Below, in pieces: positions 53,168 to 63,504 of a DNA stretch of 64,000 nucleotides; position 1 is the first letter of the stretch, and each line of letters opens with the position of its first letter. Under the pieces are notes generated by a model. The model was not told where the DNA came from, made no database searches, and saw only the letters and a program-made list of their open reading frames with translations. The stretch spans positions 558,001-622,000 of the forward strand of contig NZ_KB899660.1 in assembly GCF_000378385.1 (NCBI RefSeq), read 5' to 3'. A program made the position numbers and the translations under genes. This DNA is from Paenibacillus daejeonensis DSM 15491. Lineage in GTDB: Bacteria > Bacillota > Bacilli > Paenibacillales > Paenibacillaceae.

Positions 53168-54595
53168 TTAATATGCCAAGGCATGGCCGTCTACGGCCAA
53201 CATCGCTTCGCCTAGTGCTTCCGATAAAGACGGATGAGGGCGGATGGCTTGGGAAGCTTCCCAAGGCGTTGCATTAAGCAATTGCGCGAGTGCCGCCTCT
53301 GAGATCATGTCGGTTGCGCCCGGACCGATAATATGTACACCCAGGATATCACCTGTAGCCCGGTCTGCAATCACCTTGACGAACCCCTCTGTCTCGCCGC
53401 GGACCCATGCCTTGCCAATGGCAGCAAACGGGATCTTCCCTGTCTTGATTTCGTAGCCTCGTTTGGCGACCTCATACTCTGTGTATCCAATAGAGGCAAT
53501 CTCCGGACGGCTATAGATGGCCCTCGGAACACGGTGTGCCTCCAGAGGCTGCGGCGCGAGTCCACAAATATGTTCCACGGCAATAATGGCTTCATGAGCT
53601 GCTGCGTGTGCAAGCTGCAACCCGCCATTAACATCGCCGACAGCATAAATATGCGGCTCCGATGTCTGCATCATGCTATTGACAGGAATAACGCCGCCTT
53701 CCGTCCGCACGTCGGTATTCTCCAGACCGATTCCCTGTACTCTGGCATCTCTACCAACAGATACGAGTACACGTTCAGCCTCCAGCTGGACGCGGCCAGC
53801 CTCTGTGTCAACCTGGATACTGACCTGCTCCTCTGTGGTCTTGAAGGTGGACAGATCGATCGTAATGCCTGTCAGCACGCGGACGCCTCGCCGCTGCAGC
53901 AGCTTGTCCGCCTCTGCCGACACTTCGGCGTCTTCCCCGGGCAGTAATCGGGATGCTGCCTCAATCAAGGTGACATCTACGCCAAAATCGCTCATCATGG
54001 AGGCCCATTCAACACCGATGACCCCGCCGCCAATAATGAGCAATGAGCGCGGCAGCTCCTTCATGACGATTGCATCATCACTGCTCATGACCTTGTGTCC
54101 ATCCGGCTCCAGCCCCTTCAAGCGGCGGGGCTTCGATCCTGTAGCCAGAATCAGATGCTTGGACACGACCGTCTCCATCTCTCCATCCTCAAGCTCAACC
54201 GCGAGCGAGCCGCTGCGCGGGGAGAAGATCGAAGGGCCGATCACTCTTCCCTTGCCCTGAATAATGGGGATTTCATGCTTGCGCATCAAGGACTGCAAGC
54301 CTCTATGCAACTGGTCGACCGTCTCCTGCTTGCGGGCCGACACACGGGTATAATCCAATTCTATACGATCGGCAGACACATGGATGCCATAGCGCTCCGC
54401 TTGTCTGACCGTCTGATATACTTCTGCGCTGCGAAGCAACGATTTGCTAGGGATGCAGCCCTGATGAAGACACGTGCCGCCTAATCGTCCCATCTCTACA
54501 ACCACTACTCGCTTTCCCAGCTGAGCAGCACGGATGGCAGCCGTATATCCGGCAGGTCCGCCACCCAATATAGCAATGTCTACCTCTATCGTCAT
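53168..54595 (-). CDS. lpdV: Dihydrolipoamide dehydrogenase (E3) of the bkd operon
   Basis: 475 residues. FAD site ILGGGPAGYTAAIRAAQLG (about 9-27), redox-active cysteines in GGTCLHQGCIPSK (about 39-51), NAD site IIGGGVIGVEWASMM (about 179-193) and the C-terminal H-E pair in RPHPSLSEA (about 453-461). It reoxidises the E2 lipoyl group. It is the first gene of the operon, with a SigA-type promoter. The disulfide motif has H where most family members have N. Confidence 0.94.
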   Translation of the reverse strand: MTIEVDIAILGGGPAGYTAAIRAAQLGKRVVVVEMGRLGGTCLHQGCIPSKSLLRSAEVYQTVRQAERYGIHVSADRIELDYTRVSARKQETVDQLHRGLQSLMRKHEIPIIQGKGRVIGPSIFSPRSGSLAVELEDGEMETVVSKHLILATGSKPRRLKGLEPDGHKVMSSDDAIVMKELPRSLLIIGGGVIGVEWASMMSDFGVDVTLIEAASRLLPGEDAEVSAEADKLLQRRGVRVLTGITIDLSTFKTTEEQVSIQVDTEAGRVQLEAERVLVSVGRDARVQGIGLENTDVRTEGGVIPVNSMMQTSEPHIYAVGDVNGGLQLAHAAAHEAIIAVEHICGLAPQPLEAHRVPRAIYSRPEIASIGYTEYEVAKRGYEIKTGKIPFAAIGKAWVRGETEGFVKVIADRATGDILGVHIIGPGATDMISEAALAQLLNATPWEASQAIRPHPSLSEALGEAMLAVDGHALAY

Positions 54596-54638
54596 GTATC
54601 ACGCCTCCACATTCAACCTACGGCTATCATTCTTTTCT

Positions 54639-54667
54639 ATTGTACCTGTTTTCAGAGAGGCAAGCAA
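54639..54667 (-). promoter_or_regulatory. SigA-type promoter of lpdV-bkdAA-bkdAB-bkdB-lipB
   Basis: Minus strand TTGCTT (54667-54662), 17-bp spacer, TACAAT (54644-54639). In Bacillus subtilis the bkd operon uses SigL; no -24/-12 element is seen here. Confidence 0.6.
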
Positions 54668-54752
54668 AACGTCTTCATTGGACAGGAACAGGGCAATCGG
54701 GTTATGATAGTGCTAGCTGCTGCTTGGCAGTTTTGTTGGAGGAGGAACGGAA

Positions 54753-55052
54753 ATGAGATTGTTAATATCGCGTTTTATTGCGGTATTGCTGCTCGCCATT
54801 CCCGGTGTCGCAGCAACGTATGGATTCTTAGCTATGAAAAATGCAATTTTTGATTACTTTTCAGCTTTTGGTAATGATCTGATTAATCCGTCTTTTGGTT
54901 GGATCCGATTCATCATAGGCGCCATTTTATTTTTGGCAGGGATTGCTTTTATCGGTGGCTGGATTTTCTTCCGCGACCGCAAGCGCAACTACCTGTCATC
55001 CCGCTTCAAGCCCAAGCGACCACGCCCACCGAGGCCGGATCAATCTTCATAG
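54753..55052 (+). CDS. yqzF: DUF2627 family membrane protein (YqzF-like)
   Basis: 99 residues. Two membrane segments (about 7-27 and 48-72) and a basic proline-rich tail (KPKRPRPPRPDQSS). The pattern RFIAVLLLAIPGVAATYGFLAMKNAIFD in pieces is that of DUF2627, which lies next to the bkd genes in Bacillus. GGAGGAGGAACGG precedes the ATG. Function unknown. Confidence 0.85.
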   Translation: MRLLISRFIAVLLLAIPGVAATYGFLAMKNAIFDYFSAFGNDLINPSFGWIRFIIGAILFLAGIAFIGGWIFFRDRKRNYLSSRFKPKRPRPPRPDQSS

Positions 55053-55067
55053 CATACGTACAACATA

Positions 55068-55103
55068 CAAATGGATGGCTCCATGACGGAGCCATCCATT
55101 ATT
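55068..55103 (+). terminator. Hairpin after the DUF2627 gene
   Basis: AATGGATGGCTCC (55070-55082) and GGAGCCATCCATT (55088-55100) form a perfect 13-bp stem; only ATTATT follows, so the U-tract is weak. Confidence 0.7.
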
Positions 55104-55210
55104 CGTGTGTGCTGATATAAGTGTGTGGACGGGCAACTATCTTGGTTGAGTACAGTATACCCTACCTGGCAGCCCAGTCAACGGGGTTCTTTTGTCTGGA
55201 TTTGTCAGGA

Positions 55211-56152
55211 TCAGCCTTTGACCCCGCCTACCATCATACCCTTTACAAAATACTTCTGTAGAAACGGATACACCATAATGATGGGTACACTGGCTACAAT
55301 GGTCATGGTGGCCCGAATCGAGAGTGGAGTCACCGTGTTGGCATGGACGTTGCCCGAGCTTGCAAAAGCATCGGCTGCCGTGCGGCTCGTCATCGAAGCA
55401 TTGGAATTCTGCAGAATCTTCTGCAGCTCGTATTGCAGTGTACTCAAATTAGGATAAGAGGAATTGTACAGGAACACATCAAACCAGGAATTCCATTGGT
55501 AGACCGCGGTGAACAGTGCTACGGTTGCAAGCACCGGCACACATAACGGCAGGATGATGCGCATAAAGGTCGTATATTCCCCCGCGCCGTCGATGCGGGC
55601 TGACTCGATGATACTCTCTGGCAAGCCGTCGATGAAGGAACGGATAATAATCAGATTGAATACACCGATCAGTCCAGGAATGATATACACCGAGAAGGTG
55701 CCAATCAGATTCAGCTCGCGAATCAACAGGTAATTCGGAATCAATCCGCCATTGAAATACATGGTGAGAATAAAAGCAATCGTTACAAATTTGCGAAGCA
55801 CATATTCCTGCCGGCTCATGGTGTAGGCCACCATAGCCGAACAGAACACGGTTAGAACGGTTCCGATTACACTGCGCAGCACAGATATCATGGTGGCGTG
55901 CATAACGCTATTTTCTTTGAAAATATAAGCATAGTTATCAAACGTGAACGCCCGGGGGAAGACGGTGATGCCGCCCCGGATCGAGTCCGTCGCCTGGTTA
56001 AGGGAAACAGCCAGCGTGTTGATAAATGGGTACAGCGTAACAAGCATCAAGATGAACAGAAATGTATAGTTGCAGATGTCAAAAATACGGTCTTCCCGCG
56101 AGGAATATCTGCGGAACGTCTTTTTCGCCTTGCTAGTTGATGCAGCAGACAT
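55211..56152 (-). CDS. Carbohydrate ABC transporter permease (LplC/YtcP type)
   Basis: 313 residues with six membrane segments. The EAA loop that contacts the ATPase reads ESARIDGAGEYTTFMRIILPLC (about 184-205). This belongs to the CUT1 group found in Paenibacillus with YesM/YesN regulators. The C-terminus FVKGMMVGGVKG is typical. It pairs with the permease 22 bp upstream. No ATPase gene is close, so a shared MsmX-type ATPase is likely. Confidence 0.93.
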   Translation of the reverse strand: MSAASTSKAKKTFRRYSSREDRIFDICNYTFLFILMLVTLYPFINTLAVSLNQATDSIRGGITVFPRAFTFDNYAYIFKENSVMHATMISVLRSVIGTVLTVFCSAMVAYTMSRQEYVLRKFVTIAFILTMYFNGGLIPNYLLIRELNLIGTFSVYIIPGLIGVFNLIIIRSFIDGLPESIIESARIDGAGEYTTFMRIILPLCVPVLATVALFTAVYQWNSWFDVFLYNSSYPNLSTLQYELQKILQNSNASMTSRTAADAFASSGNVHANTVTPLSIRATMTIVASVPIIMVYPFLQKYFVKGMMVGGVKG

Positions 56153-56174
56153 AGTGCTGGCCTCCTTTCTCTGG

Positions 56175-57140
56175 TTAGAACAACCGCGCTTCTCCCATTC
56201 GCTTGGCTAGATGGTTGGCGGCGAACAGCAGGACGAAGCTGACGACGGTCTTGAACATGCCCGCTGCTACCGAGAGCGAGAAGTTGCCTTGCGCAATCCC
56301 GTACTTCAGAACGAAGATATCAATAACCTCGGAATAATCGACATTCATTCCGTTCCCCAGCAAATATTGCGGCTCAAAGCCAGCCTCCAGCAGATAACCA
56401 ATCTGCATAATCAGCAAAACAATAATGACAGGCTTGATGCCTGGCAACGTAATATACCAAATGCGTTGCAGTCGTGACGCGCCATCTATTTCAGCAGCCT
56501 CATATTGGGCTGGATCGATCATAGTCATCGCTGCCAGGTAGACAATGGTATTCCACCCAACATCCTTCCATACCGATGCAGCACCGAATAATCCCCAGAA
56601 GTATTCGCCAATCCCGAGAAACAGGATTTCGTTGCCTTTGTCGATGATGCCCGCCCAGAGGAGCAGCTGGTTAATCGTTCCGTCAGGCGACAGAGTCGAT
56701 TGGACAAGACTTGCGGCTACTACCCAAGAGATAAAGTGAGGCAGGTAACTGACCGTTTGAACGACCCTTTTATACACGATATGTCGGACTTCATTGAGCA
56801 ACAGCGCCAAACCGATCGCTGTCACAAAACCAAGCACGAGGTTAATAAAACTCATCGCTAGTGTGTTGCGAAGGACGCGTAGGAAGCGTTCATCCTGAAA
56901 CAGAAACTCGAAGTGTTTAAGCCCGGCCCATTGTTGATCAAAGAGACCTCTGGCCGGCTTAAAATCCTGAAATGCAATCGTCCAGCCCCACAGGGGCACA
57001 TATTTAAACACAAACAACCAAATGAGAAAAGGAATGGACATGTAAACCAGGGAACGCTGCCGAAACAGTTTGGTCCAAAACCCAGCCGGTTTTCCTGCCG
57101 CCGTCTTTAGGGGTGACGTTCCCACAGGGGTATTCTCCAC
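56175..57140 (-). CDS. Carbohydrate ABC transporter permease (LplB/YteP type)
   Basis: 321 residues from a GTG start with GGAAGGAG upstream. Six membrane segments; the EAA loop reads EAAEIDGASRLQRIWYITLPG (in about 215-236). It forms the pore with the downstream permease and takes substrate from the binding protein encoded upstream. Confidence 0.93.
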   Translation of the reverse strand: MENTPVGTSPLKTAAGKPAGFWTKLFRQRSLVYMSIPFLIWLFVFKYVPLWGWTIAFQDFKPARGLFDQQWAGLKHFEFLFQDERFLRVLRNTLAMSFINLVLGFVTAIGLALLLNEVRHIVYKRVVQTVSYLPHFISWVVAASLVQSTLSPDGTINQLLLWAGIIDKGNEILFLGIGEYFWGLFGAASVWKDVGWNTIVYLAAMTMIDPAQYEAAEIDGASRLQRIWYITLPGIKPVIIVLLIMQIGYLLEAGFEPQYLLGNGMNVDYSEVIDIFVLKYGIAQGNFSLSVAAGMFKTVVSFVLLFAANHLAKRMGEARLF

Positions 57141-57182
57141 TTCAATCTACTCCTTCCGGCTTGATTCGCCAAGGTACGGTGT

Positions 57183-57203
57183 CAGGCGACCTGCGGCCGC
57201 CTG
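57183..57203 (-). promoter_or_regulatory. Small hairpin between the binding-protein and permease genes
   Basis: CAGGCG (57183-57188) and CGCCTG (57198-57203) pair around a 9-nt loop. Hairpins at this place often protect the binding-protein part of the transcript or reduce read-through; here this is inference. Confidence 0.35.
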
Positions 57204-57225
57204 CCCGTCCTCTCTTTACAATTGC

Positions 57226-58908
57226 CTATCCATTCTGTTCGATCAGCTTTTTAACTTCTTCCGTCGTCCATTGCTCATACGCTTCAGTGTCCAGCTTGCC
57301 GAATTCGGTCGTATACTCTGTCCAGATCGCCTCAAATTCTGCTGGTGTCGAGAGTACCAGTCGAGGGAAGTATTTCTTCGTCAGCTCCTCACGCTGTGTC
57401 TCCCAGAGCTGTTGCGGAGAGCCTTGCTCTTTTGGAATGCCCCAAGCAGGGAACCAAGGACGGTCGTCCGGAGCCGCGAACATTTCAGCATACGTTTGGA
57501 CTCCATATTCCTCAAGAATTTTCTTGTCGCCTTCCGTCAGACTCATTTGGAATACCTCTGGCTGTTCACCAGGTCCAAGCGAGTTGCCATCGGCAAAGGT
57601 CGAGCCGCCGCCGTAACGCGGCCAGTTCCAGCTGTAATATTTAAATCCGAACGATTCATTAAACGCTTCGTCGATTTTGTTGATTTGCTCCTCTGTGCGA
57701 TACATACGGCCTTCCTCATTGCGTTCGTACGTCTCGCCTTCAATACCCCACATGACAAGAGCCTGGTTCTCATCCGTCAACAGATTATCGAAATATTGAA
57801 TGATGCGCTCGGGATTTTGTGCACTTACCGTAATCCCGATGCCTCTGTTTTTAACAAAGCCTGGAGGGTCCAGGTATTGGTCTTTTTGACCATCGAAGGT
57901 TACCGGAAGCGGGAAGTAACGGTAATCATCCTGCGATGGATCGGCAATAGCAGCATCCCTCAGTGCATTAGTGGCATTGCCAATCTGCCAGCCGTAGTCG
58001 AAGAATCCGAGGACTTTGCCGGATGTCAGTTTAGCCAGGTATTGATCGTAGTTGTCTACGAACGAAGCTTTGTCGAACATGCCTTCTGCGTTCAGATCAT
58101 TGAGCGCCTTCAGCCAGCGCTTCGTGGAATCAGTAGCTGCATAGACTTTAGCTTCATGTGTATCCATATCAACAATGACATTGCCGTCATTTGGATAGCC
58201 TTCCAAGTGCATTGGCGGATTCGAAGTGGCAAAGAAACGCCAATCATGCGTCAGGGCTACAAATCCTGTCAGATCTTCACCGGAGTGCTTGGCCCGAAAA
58301 TCTCTAAGCAGATCGAAGTAATCGTCCAATTTGCGAATTTCTGGGTAACCAGCTTCTTTCAGAACCCGGCGTTGGACCCAGAAGGCGCCTTGGTTAATAT
58401 TAGGATCCGGCACAAATTCATTCACTAGGTTAGAGAAGGGAAGGAAATAAATATTGCCATCTTCCGCTGTCATCTGATTAAAGTATGGGCCATAGACGCG
58501 TTGGATGTTCGGTCCATGCTCCTCAATCAGATCATTCAATGGAATAAAGGCCCCTGCATCCAAAATTTTATCGATCGCGGCATCCGGGATGAGAACATCC
58601 GGATACTCATTGGAAGCAATCATCGTGCCGATCTTTGTATTAATATCCCCAACGAGATGCTCTAGTCGGAAGTTAACCCCTGTTTGTTCTTCAAGAATTT
58701 TACCGATCGTCGTTTCATTCGTATTGACATCCTTTGCTGCACCAGCCGCATTAAATATGGTGAAGGAAGCTTTCTCTACCTGCTTTTCACCGTTATCTGG
58801 GGTGTCAACTCCAGCAGCCGGCGGGTTGCCGTTGCCATCGTTGCCGTTGCTGCAGGCTGTGGCGATCATCATACCGGCCAGCGTCAGCATCAACCATCTT
58901 TTGTTCAT
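57226..58908 (-). CDS. Extracellular solute-binding lipoprotein (CUT1 sugar ABC transporter)
   Basis: 560 residues from the ATG at 58908. A lipoprotein signal with a lipobox-like ATAC ends at cysteine about residue 19, followed by a Gly/Asn-rich linker. The long periplasmic-binding fold includes NVNFRLEHL-like openings, LIPDAAID, INQGAFWVQRRVLKEAGYPEI and a late W/Y-rich stretch (YYSWNWPRYGGG) likely near the sugar site. At about 560 residues it belongs to the long YtcQ/LipO group that binds oligosaccharides. A likely cre site lies upstream. Confidence 0.92.
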   Translation of the reverse strand: MNKRWLMLTLAGMMIATACSNGNDGNGNPPAAGVDTPDNGEKQVEKASFTIFNAAGAAKDVNTNETTIGKILEEQTGVNFRLEHLVGDINTKIGTMIASNEYPDVLIPDAAIDKILDAGAFIPLNDLIEEHGPNIQRVYGPYFNQMTAEDGNIYFLPFSNLVNEFVPDPNINQGAFWVQRRVLKEAGYPEIRKLDDYFDLLRDFRAKHSGEDLTGFVALTHDWRFFATSNPPMHLEGYPNDGNVIVDMDTHEAKVYAATDSTKRWLKALNDLNAEGMFDKASFVDNYDQYLAKLTSGKVLGFFDYGWQIGNATNALRDAAIADPSQDDYRYFPLPVTFDGQKDQYLDPPGFVKNRGIGITVSAQNPERIIQYFDNLLTDENQALVMWGIEGETYERNEEGRMYRTEEQINKIDEAFNESFGFKYYSWNWPRYGGGSTFADGNSLGPGEQPEVFQMSLTEGDKKILEEYGVQTYAEMFAAPDDRPWFPAWGIPKEQGSPQQLWETQREELTKKYFPRLVLSTPAEFEAIWTEYTTEFGKLDTEAYEQWTTEEVKKLIEQNG

Positions 58909-58944
58909 TGGTTTTGCAATCCCCTTTCGAATTCCTATATTATT

Positions 58945-58958
58945 TGTAAGCACTTTCA
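58945..58958 (-). promoter_or_regulatory. Candidate cre (CcpA site) of the binding-protein gene
   Basis: Minus strand TGAAAGTGCTTACA differs from the consensus TGWAANCGNTNWCA at one position. A TATACT -10-like box lies directly upstream, so CcpA bound here would block initiation. Confidence 0.6.
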
Positions 58959-59025
58959 GTATAATTTGAAAGCCATTTTCAGGGCACCCGATAAACTATA
59001 TGCCTTACTTAAAAAAACAAATATG

Positions 59026-60783
59026 TTAGTCGTTATCTGGAGGTATATCCGGTAATTTCAGTCTCACTTCCGTGCCTTCGCACGGTTCGCTGCTCATTTC
59101 GAACGAAGCACGGTCCCCATAATGCATCTGAAGACGGTAGTATAAATTCTTCAGTCCAACGTTGTCTCCAATTTCTTCGCCGGTATGAAGCGACCGCATG
59201 AGTTCCTGCAGCCGGGTTTCTTTCATTCCAACACCGTTATCCTTGACCGTGCACAACAGAAATCCTTCGGAGCGTGCAATGGATATTTCGATCCGCCCCG
59301 CCTGTTTCTTTGGTTCGATTCCGTGAATGCTTGCATTTTCAACAAGAGTCTGCAGAACCATCTTCGGAATTTTACACATTTCAGCTGATGCATCAACCTT
59401 CAGATCATACTCCAGCTTGTCTCCAAACCGGTACACTTGGATTTCCAAAAAGCATAGCACCAGATCCATTTCTTCTTTAATGGACACCCAATCCTGATTC
59501 CATTGGAGCGATTTGCGGAAAATTTTCGCCATATTATGAATGATCCGGGCGGTCTCATGCTCTTCTTTCATCAGGCTTCTTGTTCTAATTGTTGCCAGCG
59601 CATTAAACAAAAAGTGCGGGTTGATTTGGCTTTGCAGCGCGTGCAGCTGAGCTTGATTACGTTTGAGCTCCAGATCCTTCTTCTGAATATCAGCGACATA
59701 GACGTCATCAATCAGTGTTCCAATCTGTCTGGTCATCCGGTTGAACTCACTTGTCAGCTGTCCGATTTCGTCACGATGATCCCCATGCGCAACCGTTTCG
59801 AACGACCCGTGCTTCACCTGCTTGACATGCCGGACCAAGCGCACCAAACGCGTACTTAGCGAGTGGGTAATCCAGATAATGACGAGTGTGGTCACCAATA
59901 AATTAGAGATAGCCAAGTACAGCACAAACGATTTGGATTTACTCACTTCCTCCAGCACCGAATATTCGGCGACCGCGAGTACAATTGACCAGTTGCCCAA
60001 ATTGTTGACTCCGGCGGGATGCGTAAAGGTAATCACATCTTCAGCAAGTAAAGAAGGCTCAAAAGCGACCGGTTGGGTCATCCACTCCAGGTCGCTACGG
60101 TCCGTATATTGAATTACGTTATCCTCGTTCAGCAGATAGACGTCACCATCAAGGGTCGCAGAACCGACAGCTTGACGGATTGCATTCTGATGGATGTCGA
60201 TTTTGACGATTTTACTCCAGCGTTCAAAATTGCCCAAGTAATTTAATTTGCGCACAATGCTATAATTGTTCTCAACACCAAAGGCGCCCTGTTCCAAATG
60301 ACGGACAATGATGGCATGGCTGGAACTGTTTAATTGACGGTACCATGTACTCTGCTTCACTTGTTCGGTAATGGGCAAGACGTATCCACCGCCGATAATG
60401 GTCGGGTTGTCCGTGTATAGCCGGATCTGCTTGATCGAATTATAAGCCGGACTATACTTGTTCAGAATCCAGAAGACGTTGGTGTTATAGCTGTCCACAT
60501 ATTCATTATCCGTCAAGTACTGACGCTCCAAGCTTTCATTGAGAAAATAGTCGGTATTCAGCACTTCGGAGATACCAATCGCAATCTCGAATTGGTCACG
60601 GAGATCGTTGGCTACCTTTTCTGCTGTCAGAGCCAAATCCTGCATTCGCTGGGCTTTAACATTATTGGAGATAACTTGGTAGAAGATCACATTGGTCAAT
60701 ACAATGGGGATCAGCACACAGAGAAAATAGATAAGCAGCATTTTATCGCGCAGCTTGACGTGGTTTAGGCTTAGTCTGATCAT
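59026..60783 (-). CDS. Sensor histidine kinase, YesM type
   Basis: 585 residues from the ATG at 60783. An N-terminal membrane segment (about 15-36), a large outside domain (about 37-278), a second membrane segment (about 280-302), a HAMP linker (about 303-357) and the His-kinase family domain with the acceptor histidine in QSQINPHFLFNALATIRT (about 377-394). The ATPase has LVENASIHGIEPKKQ and DNGVGM. It probably senses the sugar brought by the neighbouring transporter and acts on the response regulator encoded upstream. Confidence 0.93.
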   Translation of the reverse strand: MIRLSLNHVKLRDKMLLIYFLCVLIPIVLTNVIFYQVISNNVKAQRMQDLALTAEKVANDLRDQFEIAIGISEVLNTDYFLNESLERQYLTDNEYVDSYNTNVFWILNKYSPAYNSIKQIRLYTDNPTIIGGGYVLPITEQVKQSTWYRQLNSSSHAIIVRHLEQGAFGVENNYSIVRKLNYLGNFERWSKIVKIDIHQNAIRQAVGSATLDGDVYLLNEDNVIQYTDRSDLEWMTQPVAFEPSLLAEDVITFTHPAGVNNLGNWSIVLAVAEYSVLEEVSKSKSFVLYLAISNLLVTTLVIIWITHSLSTRLVRLVRHVKQVKHGSFETVAHGDHRDEIGQLTSEFNRMTRQIGTLIDDVYVADIQKKDLELKRNQAQLHALQSQINPHFLFNALATIRTRSLMKEEHETARIIHNMAKIFRKSLQWNQDWVSIKEEMDLVLCFLEIQVYRFGDKLEYDLKVDASAEMCKIPKMVLQTLVENASIHGIEPKKQAGRIEISIARSEGFLLCTVKDNGVGMKETRLQELMRSLHTGEEIGDNVGLKNLYYRLQMHYGDRASFEMSSEPCEGTEVRLKLPDIPPDND

Positions 60784-60807
60784 ACACATTCCTCTTGGTT
60801 CGGATTT

Positions 60808-62367
60808 TTAGGATTTGGCATGTAGCTCATTACGGTATTCACTTGGCGTTTTATGAACTACTTTTTCGAACTGGGTGACAAAATAATCAGCATTGCTGAA
60901 TCCGACTTGATCTGCAATTTCATACACGCGCAATTCCGTTTGTCGCAGCAGCCGCTTCGCTTCCCTCATCCGGGTTAGCAGGAGAAAATCGTTAAAATAC
61001 ATGCCTTGCGTTTTCTTGAACAATTGACCCAGATATACAGGGTTCATGTAGAATTGAGCTGCAATGGTCTTCAAACTGATGGACTCATTATAATGCGTTT
61101 CTATATACTGTCGGATTTTTTGGATATTGCCCTTGCCATTTACACGACGCAGCTCACCGATTAAGCGGATGCTTTCTCCCATGAACTGAACAACGATCAC
61201 CTTTAATCCATCCAAAGTGACGGGCGACTGTGCCCATTCATTCATTGCATGGAATGAGGGTACCTCTCGCACGTCCCCCTGCATCGCCTCTACAATTCCG
61301 GCTACGCCGTAGAGCATTCTCGATACTGCCCGATTGACTGCCGACTCGGCATAATGTTGATCCCGAAAGCTCACAAAAATACAGTCCAGCAGTTCAGTAG
61401 CCGTCACTAGCTCCTGTTCCTCCATCGCTTCTAGCCACTTGCGAAATAACCGGTCTTCTAGATCGCTATACTGTAACGATACGCTCTGCATCGCCTCAAA
61501 AAGAAATGGCTGCTGTTCCGGTACGGCATATTTGTAAGCCCTCATCTGAGCAGTATTCCGATAAGAATCATGCAGCTCGGATGCCCCGCTAACCCTTCCA
61601 CCCGCATAGACATAGACATGGTCCCCAAATGTTTCCCTTAGACGGTGATAGAAGTTGACCAGCCTGGACTGCCAGCCCGATTTGATCAGTTCCTCTTCAG
61701 AAAAGCTCATGACCAGGGCATATAATCCGGAGCGGCGTTTATGAACGTAGATGTCTCCGGCGCCATATTGGCGGCAGATTAAATCCTGTACCTCTGCCGA
61801 ATGACAGGTGACACCAGTGAGCATATCGCAATTGTTGAATTCTATTTCTACATATCTCATCTGCGACCCATGCAGCTGGAGAATTTCCTCCGCTTCTGTG
61901 GCAACGCCAGGCGGCATCCTTCCATTTAGCAGCTGCTCAAAATAAAACTGTGCCTGAACCCGGCTCCGTTCCGCGTTCTCCTCACTTTGCTTAGTTAACA
62001 CTGCATTTAATTTGGCAAGAAGCTGCTCCATTTCATCTTCATCAATAGGTTTAAGAATAAAGTCTTCCACCCCGAACCTTACCGCTTGCTGAGCATATCT
62101 GAAATCGTTATAACCACTAACGATGACGAAGATCGGTTTGGCGGCCGTCTGTTCTTTGACCGCTTGAATTAACTGCAGGCCATCCAGTTCCGGCATCCGG
62201 ATATCGGTGACAACCAAGTCTGGTGAGGTCTGCTCGATAATATGAAGTGCTTCTTCCCCGTTGGCGGCCTCGGCAACGATATCAAATCCATGTTTTCTCC
62301 AATCGGTAAACTGCTTCAGACCCTGTCGGGCATAGATTTCATCATCAACCAGCACCACTTTGAACAT
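60808..62367 (-). CDS. Response regulator, YesN/AraC type
   Basis: 519 residues from the ATG at 62367 (GGGAGGGG upstream). The receiver domain (about 1-120) has DDE, the phospho-acceptor aspartate in VVTDIRMPELDG (about residue 55) and KPID. A long middle region of unknown fold is followed by a C-terminal AraC-type double helix-turn-helix (about 415-515) with YLGQLFKKTQGMYFNDFLL and ADYFVTQFEKVVHKTPSEYR. It probably activates the transporter genes and is first in the series; a cre overlaps its promoter area. Confidence 0.93.
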   Translation of the reverse strand: MFKVVLVDDEIYARQGLKQFTDWRKHGFDIVAEAANGEEALHIIEQTSPDLVVTDIRMPELDGLQLIQAVKEQTAAKPIFVIVSGYNDFRYAQQAVRFGVEDFILKPIDEDEMEQLLAKLNAVLTKQSEENAERSRVQAQFYFEQLLNGRMPPGVATEAEEILQLHGSQMRYVEIEFNNCDMLTGVTCHSAEVQDLICRQYGAGDIYVHKRRSGLYALVMSFSEEELIKSGWQSRLVNFYHRLRETFGDHVYVYAGGRVSGASELHDSYRNTAQMRAYKYAVPEQQPFLFEAMQSVSLQYSDLEDRLFRKWLEAMEEQELVTATELLDCIFVSFRDQHYAESAVNRAVSRMLYGVAGIVEAMQGDVREVPSFHAMNEWAQSPVTLDGLKVIVVQFMGESIRLIGELRRVNGKGNIQKIRQYIETHYNESISLKTIAAQFYMNPVYLGQLFKKTQGMYFNDFLLLTRMREAKRLLRQTELRVYEIADQVGFSNADYFVTQFEKVVHKTPSEYRNELHAKS

Positions 62368-62385
62368 GTTGTCCCCTCCCCCAGT

Positions 62386-62399
62386 CGTAACCGCTTTCA
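62386..62399 (-). promoter_or_regulatory. Candidate cre (CcpA site) of the response regulator gene
   Basis: Minus strand TGAAAGCGGTTACG matches TGWAANCGNTNWCA except the last base. It follows a TATACT -10-like box, the same arrangement as at 58945. Confidence 0.65.
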
Positions 62400-62519
62400 A
62401 TCAGTATAACTTAATTCTTATCGAGATTGACTTTAGGAAGTATAGAAAAAGCTTTGTTAATTATAGGCATGCATGCGACAGGTTTCTTTTACTATACAAC
62501 AAGTTAGACTTGGCAGTAA

Positions 62520-63410
<891 letters not shown>

Positions 63411-63412
63411 GC

Positions 63413-63461
63413 CCAAAAAAAATGCCGCATCGCGAAGGCGGGAAGCCTGCGCGATGCGGCA
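63413..63461 (-). terminator. Terminator of spo0A
   Basis: TGCCGCATCGCG (63423-63434) and CGCGATGCGGCA (63450-63461) form a 12-bp stem; on the minus strand TTTTTTT follows. It may also act on the esterase transcript. Confidence 0.9.
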
Positions 63462-63504
63462 TTCAATGGTTATTATTGACCTTAACAGGTCAATCCTTGC
63501 CCTT

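Noticed and set aside
57070-58428. A 452-codon plus-strand open frame over the solute-binding gene
   Set aside because: Antisense shadow of a well-supported binding protein; no suitable ribosome binding site or domain.
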